From assembly GCF_007827695.1 (NCBI RefSeq), contig NZ_VITA01000001.1, positions 248,001 to 312,000 on the forward strand: a stretch of DNA of 64,000 nt, written 5' to 3'. The translations under genes and the position numbers were made by a program. Positions within the stretch are counted from its first letter, which is position 1; each line of letters opens with the position of its first letter. This DNA comes from Sinorhizobium medicae (lineage in GTDB: Bacteria > Pseudomonadota > Alphaproteobacteria > Rhizobiales > Rhizobiaceae). The notes under the pieces are model-generated. The model was not told where the DNA came from and made no database searches. It saw only the letters and a list, made by a program, of their open reading frames with translations. Positions 10,323 through 19,609 of the stretch are shown here, in pieces.

Positions 10323-11591
10323 TCACTGGATCAGCACCGCCCTGAAATCATTGACATTCGTGCCGGTCGGCCCCGGCTTGAAAAGGTCGCCAAGGGCGTC
10401 GAAGGCGGCCCAGCTGTCGTTGCGCTGAAGCAGTGCAGCGGCGTCGAGGCGTTGCGCCAGCAGGCGTGCGATCGTCGTGTGGTCGGCGAAGGCTCCCGCA
10501 TTGTCTTCCGAGCCGTCTATGCCGTCGGTGTCCGCGGCGAGCGCCGAAATGCCGCCGATGCCATCTATGCCGAGCGCCAAAGATAACAGGAACTCGCTGT
10601 TGCGCCCGCCGCGGCCTTCGCCACGGACGGTTACGGTCGTTTCGCCTCCCGAAAGGAGCACGACGGGTCTTGAGAAGGGTCGGTCGCGCATCGCCGTCTC
10701 GCGCGCGATCGCGGCGTGAACCAGCCCCACATCACGGGCTTCCCCTTCGATCGCGTCGGACAGAATAACGGCCTCGACGCCGACGGCCCGGGCCTTGGCC
10801 GCCGCTGCCTCGAGCGAGACGCTGGCGGAAGCGATCAGGCGCACCTCGTTTCGCGCAAAGCGCGGGTCGGAAGGCCCTGGCGCATCCGCCGCTTCGCTGG
10901 CGAGCCAGTGCATGACCTTTTCCGGCAGTGCGAGGCGATAACGTTCGATGATCTTCAAGGCATCCTCTCGGCTCGCATCGTCGGCGATCGTCGGGCCGGA
11001 AGCGACCAGCGCCGCATCGTCGCCCGGAATATCGGAGATGACGAGGGAGACGACCCTGGCGGGATGGGCGGCAGCGGCCAGGCGGCCGCCCTTGATCAAG
11101 GAAACATGCTTGCGCACCGCATTCATCGCGCTGATCGGCGCGCCTGACGCCAGAAGCGCCCGGTTGACGGCGATCTCATCCTCGAGCGAAAGCCCGGGCG
11201 GCGGTGCAGGCAGGAGCGCCGAACCGCCGCCGCAGATCAGCGCGACGACCAGATCGTCCACGGTCAGGCTGCCGACCTGCGCCAGGAGGCGCTTCGACGC
11301 CTTCAGCCCACTCTCGTCCGGCAAGGGATGCGAGGCTTCGAGTATCTCGATATCGTTGCAATGCGCGCCGAAGCCATAGCGCGTGACGACCACGCCGCTG
11401 AGCGGCCCGTCCCAGGCGGATTCGAAGGCCCGGGCCATCTGAGCCGCGCCCTTGCCCGCTCCGATGACCACCGTGCGCCCTTTCGGCCGCTCCGGCAGAT
11501 TTGCGGCGATGGTCCGCTCCGGGTCGGCGGCGGAAACGGCCGACGCGAACAGGGTTTCCAGGAATTGACGCGGGTTCGCGACGGCGGCCAT
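10323..11591 (-). CDS. ttuD: Glycerate 2-kinase / hydroxypyruvate reductase (MOFRL family)
   Basis: Protein of 422 residues of the GckA/TtuD class II glycerate kinase family, which phosphorylates D-glycerate to 2-phosphoglycerate. Older annotation calls these hydroxypyruvate reductases. Motifs include VVIGAGKGAAQMA near residue 42, ICGGGSALLPAPPPGLSLEDE near residue 125, and the MOFRL-domain signature VLLSGGETTVTVRGEGRGGRN near residue 300. ATG 11591 follows GGGAGGAACC. It is the last catabolic step of the gcl-hyi-glxR pathway. The 106-bp gap from glxR contains a GC-rich inverted repeat. Confidence 0.87.
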   Translation of the reverse strand: MAAVANPRQFLETLFASAVSAADPERTIAANLPERPKGRTVVIGAGKGAAQMARAFESAWDGPLSGVVVTRYGFGAHCNDIEILEASHPLPDESGLKASKRLLAQVGSLTVDDLVVALICGGGSALLPAPPPGLSLEDEIAVNRALLASGAPISAMNAVRKHVSLIKGGRLAAAAHPARVVSLVISDIPGDDAALVASGPTIADDASREDALKIIERYRLALPEKVMHWLASEAADAPGPSDPRFARNEVRLIASASVSLEAAAAKARAVGVEAVILSDAIEGEARDVGLVHAAIARETAMRDRPFSRPVVLLSGGETTVTVRGEGRGGRNSEFLLSLALGIDGIGGISALAADTDGIDGSEDNAGAFADHTTIARLLAQRLDAAALLQRNDSWAAFDALGDLFKPGPTGTNVNDFRAVLIQ

Positions 11592-11697
11592 GGTTCCTCC
11601 CGTTTGAGAAAAGCCGGGCGACGGATCCTCCTTCCGCCGCCCGGATGCATGACCGCTGCGACGGATGGCCCGGCCGGTCATGCGGATCTTCGTTCGA

Positions 11698-12582
11698 TCA
11701 GGCGACTTCGTGGTTCGCCATGCGCTCGAGCGCCCGCACAAGCCCGGAATGGTCGAGCCCGCTGTCGCCATTGGCGGCGCAGTTGTTGAAAAGCTCCTGC
11801 GTTGCCGCCGTGTTCGGCAGTGAAATCCCGAGGCTCTTGGCCCCCTGCAAAGCAAGGTTCAGATCCTTCTGGTGCAGTGAGATGCGGAAGCCCGGCTCGA
11901 AGGTGCGCTTGATCATCCGGTCGCCATGCACTTCGAGGATGCGCGAGGAGGCAAAGCCTCCCATCAGCGCCTCGCGGACGCGGGCGGGATCGGCCCCTGC
12001 CTTGGACGCGAAAACGAGCGCCTCGGAGACCGCCTCGATCGTGAGCGCCACGATGATCTGGTTTGCGACCTTCGTGACCTGACCGTCGCCGCAATCGCCG
12101 ACGAGCGTGATGTTCTTACCCATCAGCTTGAAGAGCGGCAGGGCACGTTCGAAGGAGCTCGGCTCGCCGCCGGCCATGATGCTGAGGGAGGCATTCTTGG
12201 CGCCGACCTCGCCGCCGGAAACCGGCGCATCGATGTATTCGGCGCCGGTCGCGCGCACTTTCCTGGCGAATTCCTTCGTCTCGATCGGCGAGATGGAGCT
12301 CATGTCGATGACCAGCTTGCCCTCGCTGAGCCCGAGATGGACGCCATTCTCGCCGAAGAGGACATCCTTCACTTCCGGCGTATCCGGCAGCATCAGGATG
12401 ATCGTGTCGACCGTCTCGGCCAGAGCCTTCGGCGTTTCGACGATTTCGAGCCCGTTGTCGACGAGCTCCTGGCGCGGCGGGATGGCGAATTTCGAAGTGA
12501 TGATCTTGTGGCCGGCATCCTGAAGGTGGCGCGCCATCGGCGTGCCCATGATACCCAGTCCGATAAAACCGATAGATGCCAT
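11698..12582 (-). CDS. glxR: 2-hydroxy-3-oxopropionate (tartronate semialdehyde) reductase
   Basis: Beta-hydroxyacid dehydrogenase of 294 residues that reduces tartronate semialdehyde to D-glycerate with NAD(P)H. It has the N-terminal Rossmann motif GFIGLGIMGTPMA, the substrate loop DAPVSGGEVGA near residue 118 and the catalytic Lys in TKVANQIIVA near residue 170. The gene lies between hyi (5 bp upstream) and ttuD. Length and motifs are normal. Confidence 0.9.
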   Translation of the reverse strand: MASIGFIGLGIMGTPMARHLQDAGHKIITSKFAIPPRQELVDNGLEIVETPKALAETVDTIILMLPDTPEVKDVLFGENGVHLGLSEGKLVIDMSSISPIETKEFARKVRATGAEYIDAPVSGGEVGAKNASLSIMAGGEPSSFERALPLFKLMGKNITLVGDCGDGQVTKVANQIIVALTIEAVSEALVFASKAGADPARVREALMGGFASSRILEVHGDRMIKRTFEPGFRISLHQKDLNLALQGAKSLGISLPNTAATQELFNNCAANGDSGLDHSGLVRALERMANHEVA

Positions 12583-12587
12583 CGTGC

Positions 12588-13403
12588 TTAGCTCCTGATT
12601 TGAATGATGTCTGCGGATTGTTTGCGCTTGCGCTCGAGACCGAGCCAGCCGAGGCCCTCGGCCGCGGTGGTCAGCGGCTTGTATTCGCAGCCGATCCAGC
12701 CGTCGTAGCCTGCAGCTTCGAGCGCGTCGAAGACGAAGGGGTAGTTGATCTCGCCGGTGCCCGGCTCATTGCGGCCGGGATTATCCGCGAGCTGAATATG
12801 CGTGATCTTTTCGCGGTGACGCTTATAGGACCCGACGAGTTCGCCTTCCGTGCGCTGCTGATGATAGAGGTCATACTGAATGAAGAGGTTGTCGCTCCCC
12901 ACTTCCTCGATGATCGATGCCGCCTGCCCGAGCGTGTTGAGATAGAAGCCGGGAATGTCGAAGCGGTTGATCGGTTCGATCAGCAGGCGGATGCCGCACT
13001 TGCCGAGTTCGACCGCTGCAAGCTTCAGATTGGCGACGAGGGTCGTGCGCAGCACGCTTTCAGGCACGCCGTCCGGCGCGATGCCGACGAGGCAGTTGAC
13101 CTGTGGGCAGCCGAGTGCCGTCGCATAGTCGATGGCGCTTGCGACGCCCTTGCGGAATTCGTCGATCCGGTCCGGCAGGATAGCGATGCCGCGTTCACCG
13201 CCCGCCCAGTTGCCTGCCGGCAGGTTATGCAGAACTTGCGTCAGCCCATAGCGGTCGAGCTCGCCGCGAAGCGCCGTCTTGTCGAAGTCATAGGGAAAGA
13301 GATATTCCACGCCTTCAAAGCCCGCCTTGGCGGCCAGTGCGAAACGGTCGAGGAACGGCGCCTCGTTGAACAGCATGGTCAGGTTCGCAGCAAATCTCGG
13401 CAT
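12588..13403 (-). CDS. hyi: Hydroxypyruvate isomerase
   Basis: TIM-barrel isomerase of 271 residues interconverting hydroxypyruvate and tartronate semialdehyde. It contains LLIEPINR, QYDLYHQQ and IGCEYKP, the metal-binding and proton-transfer elements of the Hyi family. The start MPRFAANLTM is chosen by alignment with the OtnI paralogue at 586-1362 and by the AAGGAG ahead of it. An in-frame ATG 33 bp upstream lacks such a site. It is in one operon with gcl (29 bp upstream) and glxR. Confidence 0.9.
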   Translation of the reverse strand: MPRFAANLTMLFNEAPFLDRFALAAKAGFEGVEYLFPYDFDKTALRGELDRYGLTQVLHNLPAGNWAGGERGIAILPDRIDEFRKGVASAIDYATALGCPQVNCLVGIAPDGVPESVLRTTLVANLKLAAVELGKCGIRLLIEPINRFDIPGFYLNTLGQAASIIEEVGSDNLFIQYDLYHQQRTEGELVGSYKRHREKITHIQLADNPGRNEPGTGEINYPFVFDALEAAGYDGWIGCEYKPLTTAAEGLGWLGLERKRKQSADIIQIRS

Positions 13404-13432
13404 GCGATCGCTCCTTCTTTGGGAATCATTCT

Positions 13433-15217
13433 TCAATCGAGCAGGGCGGCAACCGCAGTCGGTGCGTCCTCGCCGCGTTCGGCGAGTTCCTCGAACTCGA
13501 CGACCGAATTGATATCCGTGCCCATGGCGATATTGGTGACGCGCTCCAGGATGAATTCGATGACGACGGGCACCTGGTGCTCTTCCATCAGAGCCTGCGC
13601 CCTGTCGAAGGCGTCGGCGAACTCATTCGGGCTCCTGACGCGGATGGCCTTGCAGCCGAGGCCTTCGGCAACCGCCACATGGTCGACCCCATACCCCTTC
13701 TCCGCATCACCCTCGGCATTGATGTTTTCAAAGGCGAGGCTGACCTCGAAATCCATGTTGAAGCCACGCTGCGCCTGCCGGATCAGGCCGAGATAGGAGT
13801 TGTTCACGACGACATGCAGGTAAGGGAGCTTGTGCTGGGCACCGACCGCGAGTTCCTCGATCAGGAACTGGAAGTCGTAATCGCCGGAAAGTGCGACGAT
13901 CGGTCGGTTCGGGTCAGCGGCTCTTACGCCGAGCGCCGCCGGCAGCGTCCAGCCAAGCGGGCCTGCCTGTCCGCAATTGATCCAGTTGCGGGGCTTGTAA
14001 ACATGCAGGAACTGCGCACCGGCAATCTGGCTAAGCCCGATCGTGGAGACATAGCAGGTGTCGCGGCCGAAGGCCTTGTTCATCTCCTCGTAGACGCGCT
14101 GGGGTTTCAGCGGCGTCTGATCAAAATGGGTTTTGCGCAGCATGGTCCGCTTGCGTTCGCGGCATTCTCCGGCCCAGCCCGACCAGTCGCGCAGCTTGCC
14201 GGCGGTCCTCCATTCTGTCGCGACGTCGAGAAAGAGCTTGAGCGCGGCACCTGCGTCGGAGACGATCCCGAAATCGGGAGCGAAGACGCGGCCGATCTGC
14301 GTCGGCTCGATATCGACATGGATGAACTTGCGGCCTTCGGTATAGGTCGGAACATTGCCGGTGTGACGGTTGGCCCAGCGATTGCCTATGCCAAAGACGA
14401 AATCGGAAGCAAGCAGGGTCGCATTGCCGTAACGGTGTGAGGTCTGCAGGCCGCACATCCCTGCCATCAGCGGATGGTCGTCAGGGATGACGCCCCAGCC
14501 CATCAGCGTCGGAACGACCGGAACGCCGGTGATCTCGGCAAATTCGGTAAGGAGATCGGATGCATCCGCATTGATGATGCCACCACCGGCGACGATCAGC
14601 GGCCGCTCCGCCGCATTCAGCATGGCGAGCGCCTTTTCGGCCTGTGCACGCGTGGCGGCCGGCTTGTAGGGGGTAAGCGGCTCGTAGGTTTCCGGATCGA
14701 ATTCGATCTCGGCCAGTTGGACATCGACGGGCAGATCGATGAGGACCGGCCCCGGGCGGCCGGAGCGCATCAGGTGAAACGCCTTCTGGAAGACGAAGGG
14801 GACAAGCGCCGGCTCCATGACGGTGACCGCCCATTTCGTGACGGGTGCTGCGATCTTGGCGATGTCGACCGCCTGAAAATCCTCTTTGTCAAGGCGCGCC
14901 CGCGGCGCTTGCCCGGTGATGCAGAGAATCGGGATCGAATCCGCGGAGGCCGAATAGAGGCCGGTGATCATGTCCGTGCCGGCTGGGCCCGAGGTGCCGA
15001 TGCACACTCCGATATTGCCGTGCTTGGCGCGGGTGTAGCCCTCCGCCATGTGCGAAGCGCCCTCGACATGGCGAGCGAGAATGTGGCGGATCGATCCGCG
15101 TGCCCTCAGGGCCGAGTAGAAAGGGTTTATCGCCGCGCCGGGCACGCCGAAGGCGCAATCGATCCCTTCCTTCTCCAGTACGAAAACTGCTGCATCGACG
15201 GCGCGCATCTTGGCCAT
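13433..15217 (-). CDS. gcl: Glyoxylate carboligase
   Basis: Thiamine-diphosphate enzyme of 594 residues, exactly the usual length. It condenses two glyoxylates to tartronate semialdehyde and CO2. Residue 51 is Val (in ARHVEGASH) where most ThDP enzymes have the catalytic Glu, a hallmark of glyoxylate carboligase. The C-terminal ThDP/Mg site is GDYDFQFL with NNSYLGL. ATG 15217 follows AGGAGTTCCC; an upstream in-frame start would add a poorly conserved leader. It is the first gene of the gcl-hyi-glxR-ttuD operon, divergent from an IclR regulator. Confidence 0.93.
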   Translation of the reverse strand: MAKMRAVDAAVFVLEKEGIDCAFGVPGAAINPFYSALRARGSIRHILARHVEGASHMAEGYTRAKHGNIGVCIGTSGPAGTDMITGLYSASADSIPILCITGQAPRARLDKEDFQAVDIAKIAAPVTKWAVTVMEPALVPFVFQKAFHLMRSGRPGPVLIDLPVDVQLAEIEFDPETYEPLTPYKPAATRAQAEKALAMLNAAERPLIVAGGGIINADASDLLTEFAEITGVPVVPTLMGWGVIPDDHPLMAGMCGLQTSHRYGNATLLASDFVFGIGNRWANRHTGNVPTYTEGRKFIHVDIEPTQIGRVFAPDFGIVSDAGAALKLFLDVATEWRTAGKLRDWSGWAGECRERKRTMLRKTHFDQTPLKPQRVYEEMNKAFGRDTCYVSTIGLSQIAGAQFLHVYKPRNWINCGQAGPLGWTLPAALGVRAADPNRPIVALSGDYDFQFLIEELAVGAQHKLPYLHVVVNNSYLGLIRQAQRGFNMDFEVSLAFENINAEGDAEKGYGVDHVAVAEGLGCKAIRVRSPNEFADAFDRAQALMEEHQVPVVIEFILERVTNIAMGTDINSVVEFEELAERGEDAPTAVAALLD

Positions 15218-15275
15218 GGGAACTCCTCCTGTTTTGTGGAAGACTACTCCATAGTTTCGCCGTTTCAACGAATTT

Positions 15276-15316
15276 ATGGAAATCATTCCCATCATATGGA
15301 AATAAAGATTTTCAAT
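15276..15316. promoter_or_regulatory. Candidate IclR-family operator(s) between gcl and its regulator
   Basis: Two adjacent imperfect palindromes: ATGGAAATCATTCCCAT (15276-15292, 14 of 17 positions symmetric) and ATGGAAATAAAGATTTTCAAT (15296-15316). Both start with ATGGAAAT. They lie in AT-rich DNA 59 bp upstream of the gcl start and 67 bp upstream of the regulator. The layout resembles AllR/IclR-type sites. Confidence 0.5.
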
Positions 15317-15382
15317 AAAATGGAGAAAATGGGATGCAATCGCTGTAGAGCATGATCTCGCTCAACTGATTTGGAGACTGGC

Positions 15383-16204
15383 ATGGATGCGAGCGGCAAG
15401 GGCAAGCGGGGACGCAAGGCGGGAGAGAATGCGACGCCGGCCTCCGTTCAGGTGCTGGACAGGAGCCTGTCCCTGCTGGCAATCATTGCCGAAGGCGACG
15501 GCTCGACATTGACCACGCTTTCGGAACGGTCCGGTATGGCGCCTTCGACCGTGCATAGGCTGCTTACCTCGCTCGCCCAGCACGGAATGGCGACGAACGA
15601 TACCGAAACCGGCACATGGACGGTCGGCGTCAAGGCATTCGAGATCGGCAACGCCTTCCTGCGCTTTCGCAAACTCGGCACGATCAGCCGCCCGTTTCTG
15701 AAGCGCCTCATGGACGAAAGCGGCGAGACGGCAAATATCGGCATAGAGGACGACGGCGACGTCGTTTTCATCTCCCAGGTCGAAAGTCATGCGCCGATGC
15801 GCGCCTTCTTCCGTCCGGGACGGCGGGGACCGATCCACGCTTCCGGCATCGGCAAGGCGATTCTTTCCACCTGGTCCGATACGGAGATCGCCAAGACTTT
15901 GAACGGCAGGCCACTGCCATGCTTCACCGGACGGACGCTTGCCACGCTGCCGGACCTGATCAGGAATGTTCAGGAGATCCGTTTTCGCGGTTGGTCGATC
16001 GATGACGAAGAACATACGCTCGGCATGCGCTGCATCGCCGCCCCCCTCTTCAACGAATATGGCGAGGCGATCGGCGGCATCTCGATCTCCGGTCCCAGCG
16101 TCCGCGTCGACGACGAGAGGCTCGTGGTCCTCGGCCCCGCCGTCCGTCGCACGGCCGACGAACTGACACGCGCGATCGGCGGGCACCGGCCGGAAGAGGG
16201 CTGA
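15383..16204 (+). CDS. IclR-family regulator, probably of the glyoxylate operon
   Basis: Protein of 273 residues with a winged helix at about 25-85 (LTTLSERSGMAPSTVHRLLTSL) and the IclR effector domain (GETANIGIEDDGDVVFI, HASGIGKAIL, then IAAPLFNEYGEAIGGISISGP). It is divergent from gcl. AllR-type IclR proteins bind glyoxylate, so glyoxylate sensing is a reasonable inference. The ATG is chosen over a TTG 12 bp upstream because TTTGGAG lies at the right spacing. Confidence 0.88.
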   Translation: MDASGKGKRGRKAGENATPASVQVLDRSLSLLAIIAEGDGSTLTTLSERSGMAPSTVHRLLTSLAQHGMATNDTETGTWTVGVKAFEIGNAFLRFRKLGTISRPFLKRLMDESGETANIGIEDDGDVVFISQVESHAPMRAFFRPGRRGPIHASGIGKAILSTWSDTEIAKTLNGRPLPCFTGRTLATLPDLIRNVQEIRFRGWSIDDEEHTLGMRCIAAPLFNEYGEAIGGISISGPSVRVDDERLVVLGPAVRRTADELTRAIGGHRPEEG

Positions 16205-16346
16205 AGCGCGCTGCATCCGGCTGTTCTTGAGCGCCACGCTTCGAAGTCCGTGTCCGCGGCCAAGTTCGTCAGGCCGCTGCCGCGACCTTCTCCGCGCAGG
16301 CGGGGTGAAGGGGCGTCGCGGCACCCTTAAGTCCCTTCACAGAGAA

Positions 16347-18395
16347 TCAAGCGAGACCGAAAACCAGGTCGTCCGCGGTCAGAGCTGCAATCGAAGCATT
16401 TTCGATCAGGATGCCGTCGGCAGCGGAGCCGTTGAAGGCGACATAGACACCGTCGGCCGTGTTGGTTGCAGCGGCAACGAAGCCCGCATGGTCGTGAATG
16501 CCGGTCCTCTCAGAAGCGGCAGCGGAAAAGGCTATGAGGTCGCCGAAGTCCAAGTCTACGATGTGATCGATGCCGCTCTGGCCGGCGACCTCGTCCGACC
16601 AGAGAAACGTGTCCGCGCCGCTGCCGCCGATCAGCGTATCGGTGCCGTTGCCGCCGCTCAAAAGGTCGTCATGCGGGCCGCCCTCGAGCCGGTCGTCGCC
16701 ATCGCCGCCGAACAGCCGGTCCCAGTCCGAATATCCGCGCAGGATGTCGTTTCCGCCGTGCCCTTCGAGAAGGTCGTTGCCGCTCAGAGAATCGAACTCA
16801 TCGTTACCGTCTCCACCCCGGAGCACATCGTTCGCAACTCCGGTCGTTACCGTGAAGTCCTCGATATTGGCGAAGGTCAATCCGGTCTGGATCGCTCCCT
16901 GCGTCGCATCAAAGTCGATTGCAGCCGAGAGCGATCCGAGGCGCAACTGGAGCAAGTCGCGCCCATCCCCTCCATCCACTTCTCCCGTGAAAGAAGCCCT
17001 GAATGCATCATTTCCGTCGCCGCCGAGCATGACCGATCCATCGCCCAGGCTGCCGCTGCCGGGAATGGCGTCGGCAATCCAGTCGTCGCCCGCCCCGCCA
17101 TCCAGGATATCCTTGCCGCCGTCATTGGCGAGCGAGTCATCGCCTTCGCCGCCGGAAGCAACGTCATCGCCGAGGCCGGTCGTGATCGTGTCGTTGCCCG
17201 CGCCGCTATCGATGCGGTCGTTGCCGTCCTCGCCGTGGAACGCATCGCTTCCGGCTCCGCCTACGAGGCGGTCGTCGCCCGCGCCGGCATCTACGAAGGA
17301 GGCAAGGAAATCCGTCGTGATCACCGTGTCGTTGCCGGCTCCGAGTGCGAGACTGGCCGTTTCGATGTTGCGAAAGACCGTGCCGGTCGACGCCGTCCCC
17401 GAAACGAAGTCAATGGCGACGTCGCTCATACGTGACCGTTCCTCGATTCGCACCGAATCCCTGCCCGCTCCCCCGTCGACCGAAGCGGAATAAAGCGTGG
17501 TCGTAATGAGGTCGGAGCCGTCGCCGCCTGAAAGGTGGTTGGCGCCGCGCCCGTCGATGATCGAATCGTCGCCCGCTCCGCCATCGACCACGTCGTCTCC
17601 GGCGTCCGTCTTGATGACGTCCCCGAAGGTGGTCCCCTGGACCCGGTCGTTTCCGCTGCCAGTGATCACTTCGATCCGCTCGATCTCACTATGATGGGCG
17701 AAGACGTGGCGCTCGTCAGGCGTTCGGCTTGCGATAATCGCGTGGCCGGTGTTCGCGTTGAACACGATATCGCCCGAGGTCGCAGCCAGATCGAGTGTCA
17801 ATGTATCGTCTCCAGTACCGCCGAAGACGGTGCTGCCGGTGCCCACGAGCACGAAGCGATCGTTCCCGTCGCCGCCCTCGAGCCGGTCCTGGCCGCCCGT
17901 ATTCGTGATGACGTCGTTTCCCGCACCCGCCACGACGACGTCTATGCCGGCTCCGGTCGAGATCCTGTCGTGACCCGCCGTCCCCACGATGCGATCGTTG
18001 CCGCTTCCTGAAACGATGCTGAGCCATTCGACGTCATGGAAAAAGACGTGCCGTTCCCCGGCGCTCCCGTATCCGATGATGCCGTGGCCGCTTGCACCGT
18101 TGAAGACCAGCTGATCGGACAGCATCGACATATCCACGGTCAACCTGTCGAAGCCGAGGCCTCCGGTGACGGCCCCGCCGGTGCCGGTCAGGACGATCTG
18201 GTCATCGCCGGCGCCGCCGTGCAGCCGGTCATAGCCGCTCGAACTCGTCAACACGTCGCTTAAATCGCCGCCATCGACGAAATCGTCGCCGCCGCCCGCG
18301 TCGATCGTATCGCCACCGTGCAGTCCCCAGATATGGTCCGCCTCATCCGTACCTTGAAGTATATCGTAGCCGGTCGAACCCACGATTACCGCCAT
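16347..18395 (-). CDS. RTX-type calcium-binding repeat protein, probably secreted
   Basis: Protein of 682 residues built almost entirely of GGxGxDxUx nonapeptide repeats (for example GGAGDDRLVG, GGDGNDAF, GGNGTDTLIGG), which form Ca2+-binding beta-rolls. The repeats come in several blocks, separated by sandwich-like segments that themselves recur (DRLTVDMSMLSDQLVFNGASGHGI versus DTLTLDLAATSGDIVFNANTGHAI). The C-terminus (SGADTFLWSDEV, then DHIVDLDFGDLIAFS) is typical of type I secretion substrates, and no Sec signal is present. The start MAVIVGSTGYD follows GGGAGAATG. No HlyBD-type exporter is encoded nearby. It carries no recognisable enzymatic domain, so adhesin-like or structural roles are possible. 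Confidence 0.82.
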   Translation of the reverse strand: MAVIVGSTGYDILQGTDEADHIWGLHGGDTIDAGGGDDFVDGGDLSDVLTSSSGYDRLHGGAGDDQIVLTGTGGAVTGGLGFDRLTVDMSMLSDQLVFNGASGHGIIGYGSAGERHVFFHDVEWLSIVSGSGNDRIVGTAGHDRISTGAGIDVVVAGAGNDVITNTGGQDRLEGGDGNDRFVLVGTGSTVFGGTGDDTLTLDLAATSGDIVFNANTGHAIIASRTPDERHVFAHHSEIERIEVITGSGNDRVQGTTFGDVIKTDAGDDVVDGGAGDDSIIDGRGANHLSGGDGSDLITTTLYSASVDGGAGRDSVRIEERSRMSDVAIDFVSGTASTGTVFRNIETASLALGAGNDTVITTDFLASFVDAGAGDDRLVGGAGSDAFHGEDGNDRIDSGAGNDTITTGLGDDVASGGEGDDSLANDGGKDILDGGAGDDWIADAIPGSGSLGDGSVMLGGDGNDAFRASFTGEVDGGDGRDLLQLRLGSLSAAIDFDATQGAIQTGLTFANIEDFTVTTGVANDVLRGGDGNDEFDSLSGNDLLEGHGGNDILRGYSDWDRLFGGDGDDRLEGGPHDDLLSGGNGTDTLIGGSGADTFLWSDEVAGQSGIDHIVDLDFGDLIAFSAAASERTGIHDHAGFVAAATNTADGVYVAFNGSAADGILIENASIAALTADDLVFGLA

Positions 18396-18428
18396 GACGC
18401 CATTCTCCCGGATCTGTTCCAATAAGTT

Positions 18429-18478
18429 AGAGCGGAATGCGGGCGGAGAACCGACGCACTCTTCCTCATCCCGCTCGA
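18429..18478. repeat. Interspersed repeat, AGAGCGGGATG family, copy 1 (inverted)
   Basis: Reads on the minus strand as the same element found at 23025-23075, 56311-56359 and 63838-63886: AGCGGGATGAGGAA, then a variable middle, then CCGCCCGCATTCCGCTCT. It lies in the AT-rich leader upstream of the RTX gene. Confidence 0.6.
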
Positions 18479-18642
18479 GCGAAGATCGAGTGGTGCCCCA
18501 TATGTGGGTCACAAAAAGAATTGCTCATCAATGTATAACTGCTGGATATTTTCAGCAACTCAAATGAATTAGTTAATATACTTAAAATATGCTTCGATAT
18601 TTGTATTAGAAACATCTGCGTTGGATGATAATTTCTCCGCTG

Positions 18643-19527
18643 CTATTGAGGATTCACGGCCGTGCGCTGCGCCGTCTCCAGGAAAGCTGAGACAACGGGG
18701 CCGGGGTTTGGCCGGCTGATGACGTGGACGTCTGCTTCCGGCGCGGGATCGGCGAGCGGGCGATAGACGACCCCCGGCCGCGAAAGGGTACTGATGCAAT
18801 CCGGGACGAGTGCCACGCCGAGCCCTGCGGCGACGAGGCTGGTTAGGGAATAGGATTCCACCACCTCATTCGTGATGTCAGGCACAAATCCGGCGGTTAC
18901 GCAGCAATCGTGCAGGTAGCGAGCAAAGCGGGAATCCGCGAGCCTCAGGAAGACGAAACTTTCCTGCCGGAGGTCGCCGAGCTCGATCGTCCCGGAATTC
19001 GCCAGGCGATGGTGCTCGGGCAATGCCACGCCCACCTTCTCCTGCCAGGCGACATGCGCAACGAGATGCGGGTGATTGCGGGGCTTGCGAACGAAGCTGA
19101 GATCCGTGCGATGGGACAGCAACGCCGCCTCCTGCGCCTCGGGATCCATTTCATGGATTCGGACGAAGACGCCGGGCCATGCATCCCGAAATCGCGCGAT
19201 CAGGTTGGACAACGGTCCCAGTAGCACCGAGCCGGTGGTCGCAATGTTCAGCGTTCCCACCTGCCCGGAGCCGATGGCCCGCGCCTGATGGGTAGCATGC
19301 TCAACCTGCCCCAGAATCATCCGGGCATGTTCGAGAAAGTTCGCGCCCGCCTCGGTCAGCTCAACGTTGCGGCTTGAGCGCTCGAAGAGCCGCGTGCCGA
19401 CTTCCGCTTCCAGATCCCTGATCTGCTGGCTGAGCGGCGGCTGCGAGATGTTGAGACCCCTCGCAGCCGCCGTGAAGCTTGCGGCATCGGCTACCGCAAC
19501 GAAATAACGCAGGTGACGCAGCTCCAT
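18643..19527 (-). CDS. LysR-family transcriptional regulator
   Basis: Protein of 294 residues. It opens with the canonical MELRHLRYFVAVADAASFTAAA and has the winged-helix LNISQPPLSQQIRDLE at about 28-45. The type 2 periplasmic-binding effector domain follows, ending in VAAGLGVALVPD. An alternative ATG at 19548 also has a good AGAGGA site and would add 7 residues. It is divergent from the ureidoglycine aminohydrolase gene with an 82-bp gap, so it probably controls that gene in response to a purine-degradation intermediate (inference). Confidence 0.86.
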   Translation of the reverse strand: MELRHLRYFVAVADAASFTAAARGLNISQPPLSQQIRDLEAEVGTRLFERSSRNVELTEAGANFLEHARMILGQVEHATHQARAIGSGQVGTLNIATTGSVLLGPLSNLIARFRDAWPGVFVRIHEMDPEAQEAALLSHRTDLSFVRKPRNHPHLVAHVAWQEKVGVALPEHHRLANSGTIELGDLRQESFVFLRLADSRFARYLHDCCVTAGFVPDITNEVVESYSLTSLVAAGLGVALVPDCISTLSRPGVVYRPLADPAPEADVHVISRPNPGPVVSAFLETAQRTAVNPQ

Positions 19528-19609
19528 CGCATGCTCCGATCGATACATCGTTCCTCTGGATCGAGTTGAACAATATATTGGACGTATCGCCGATCAAGCC
19601 TGTAAAGTC

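Noticed and set aside
12588..13403. Assigning this gene as otnI
   Set aside because: It is directly coupled to gcl and glxR, so hydroxypyruvate isomerase is the better call; the otnI role goes to its paralogue at 586-1362.
16227..17435. Long plus-strand frame opposite the RTX gene
   Set aside because: Val/Ala/Ser-rich repeats are the antisense reading of the RTX nonapeptides, not a separate gene.
16347..18395. Short periodic repeats resembling a CRISPR or minisatellite
   Set aside because: The period is 27 bp, in frame, and encodes GGxGxDxUx RTX motifs.
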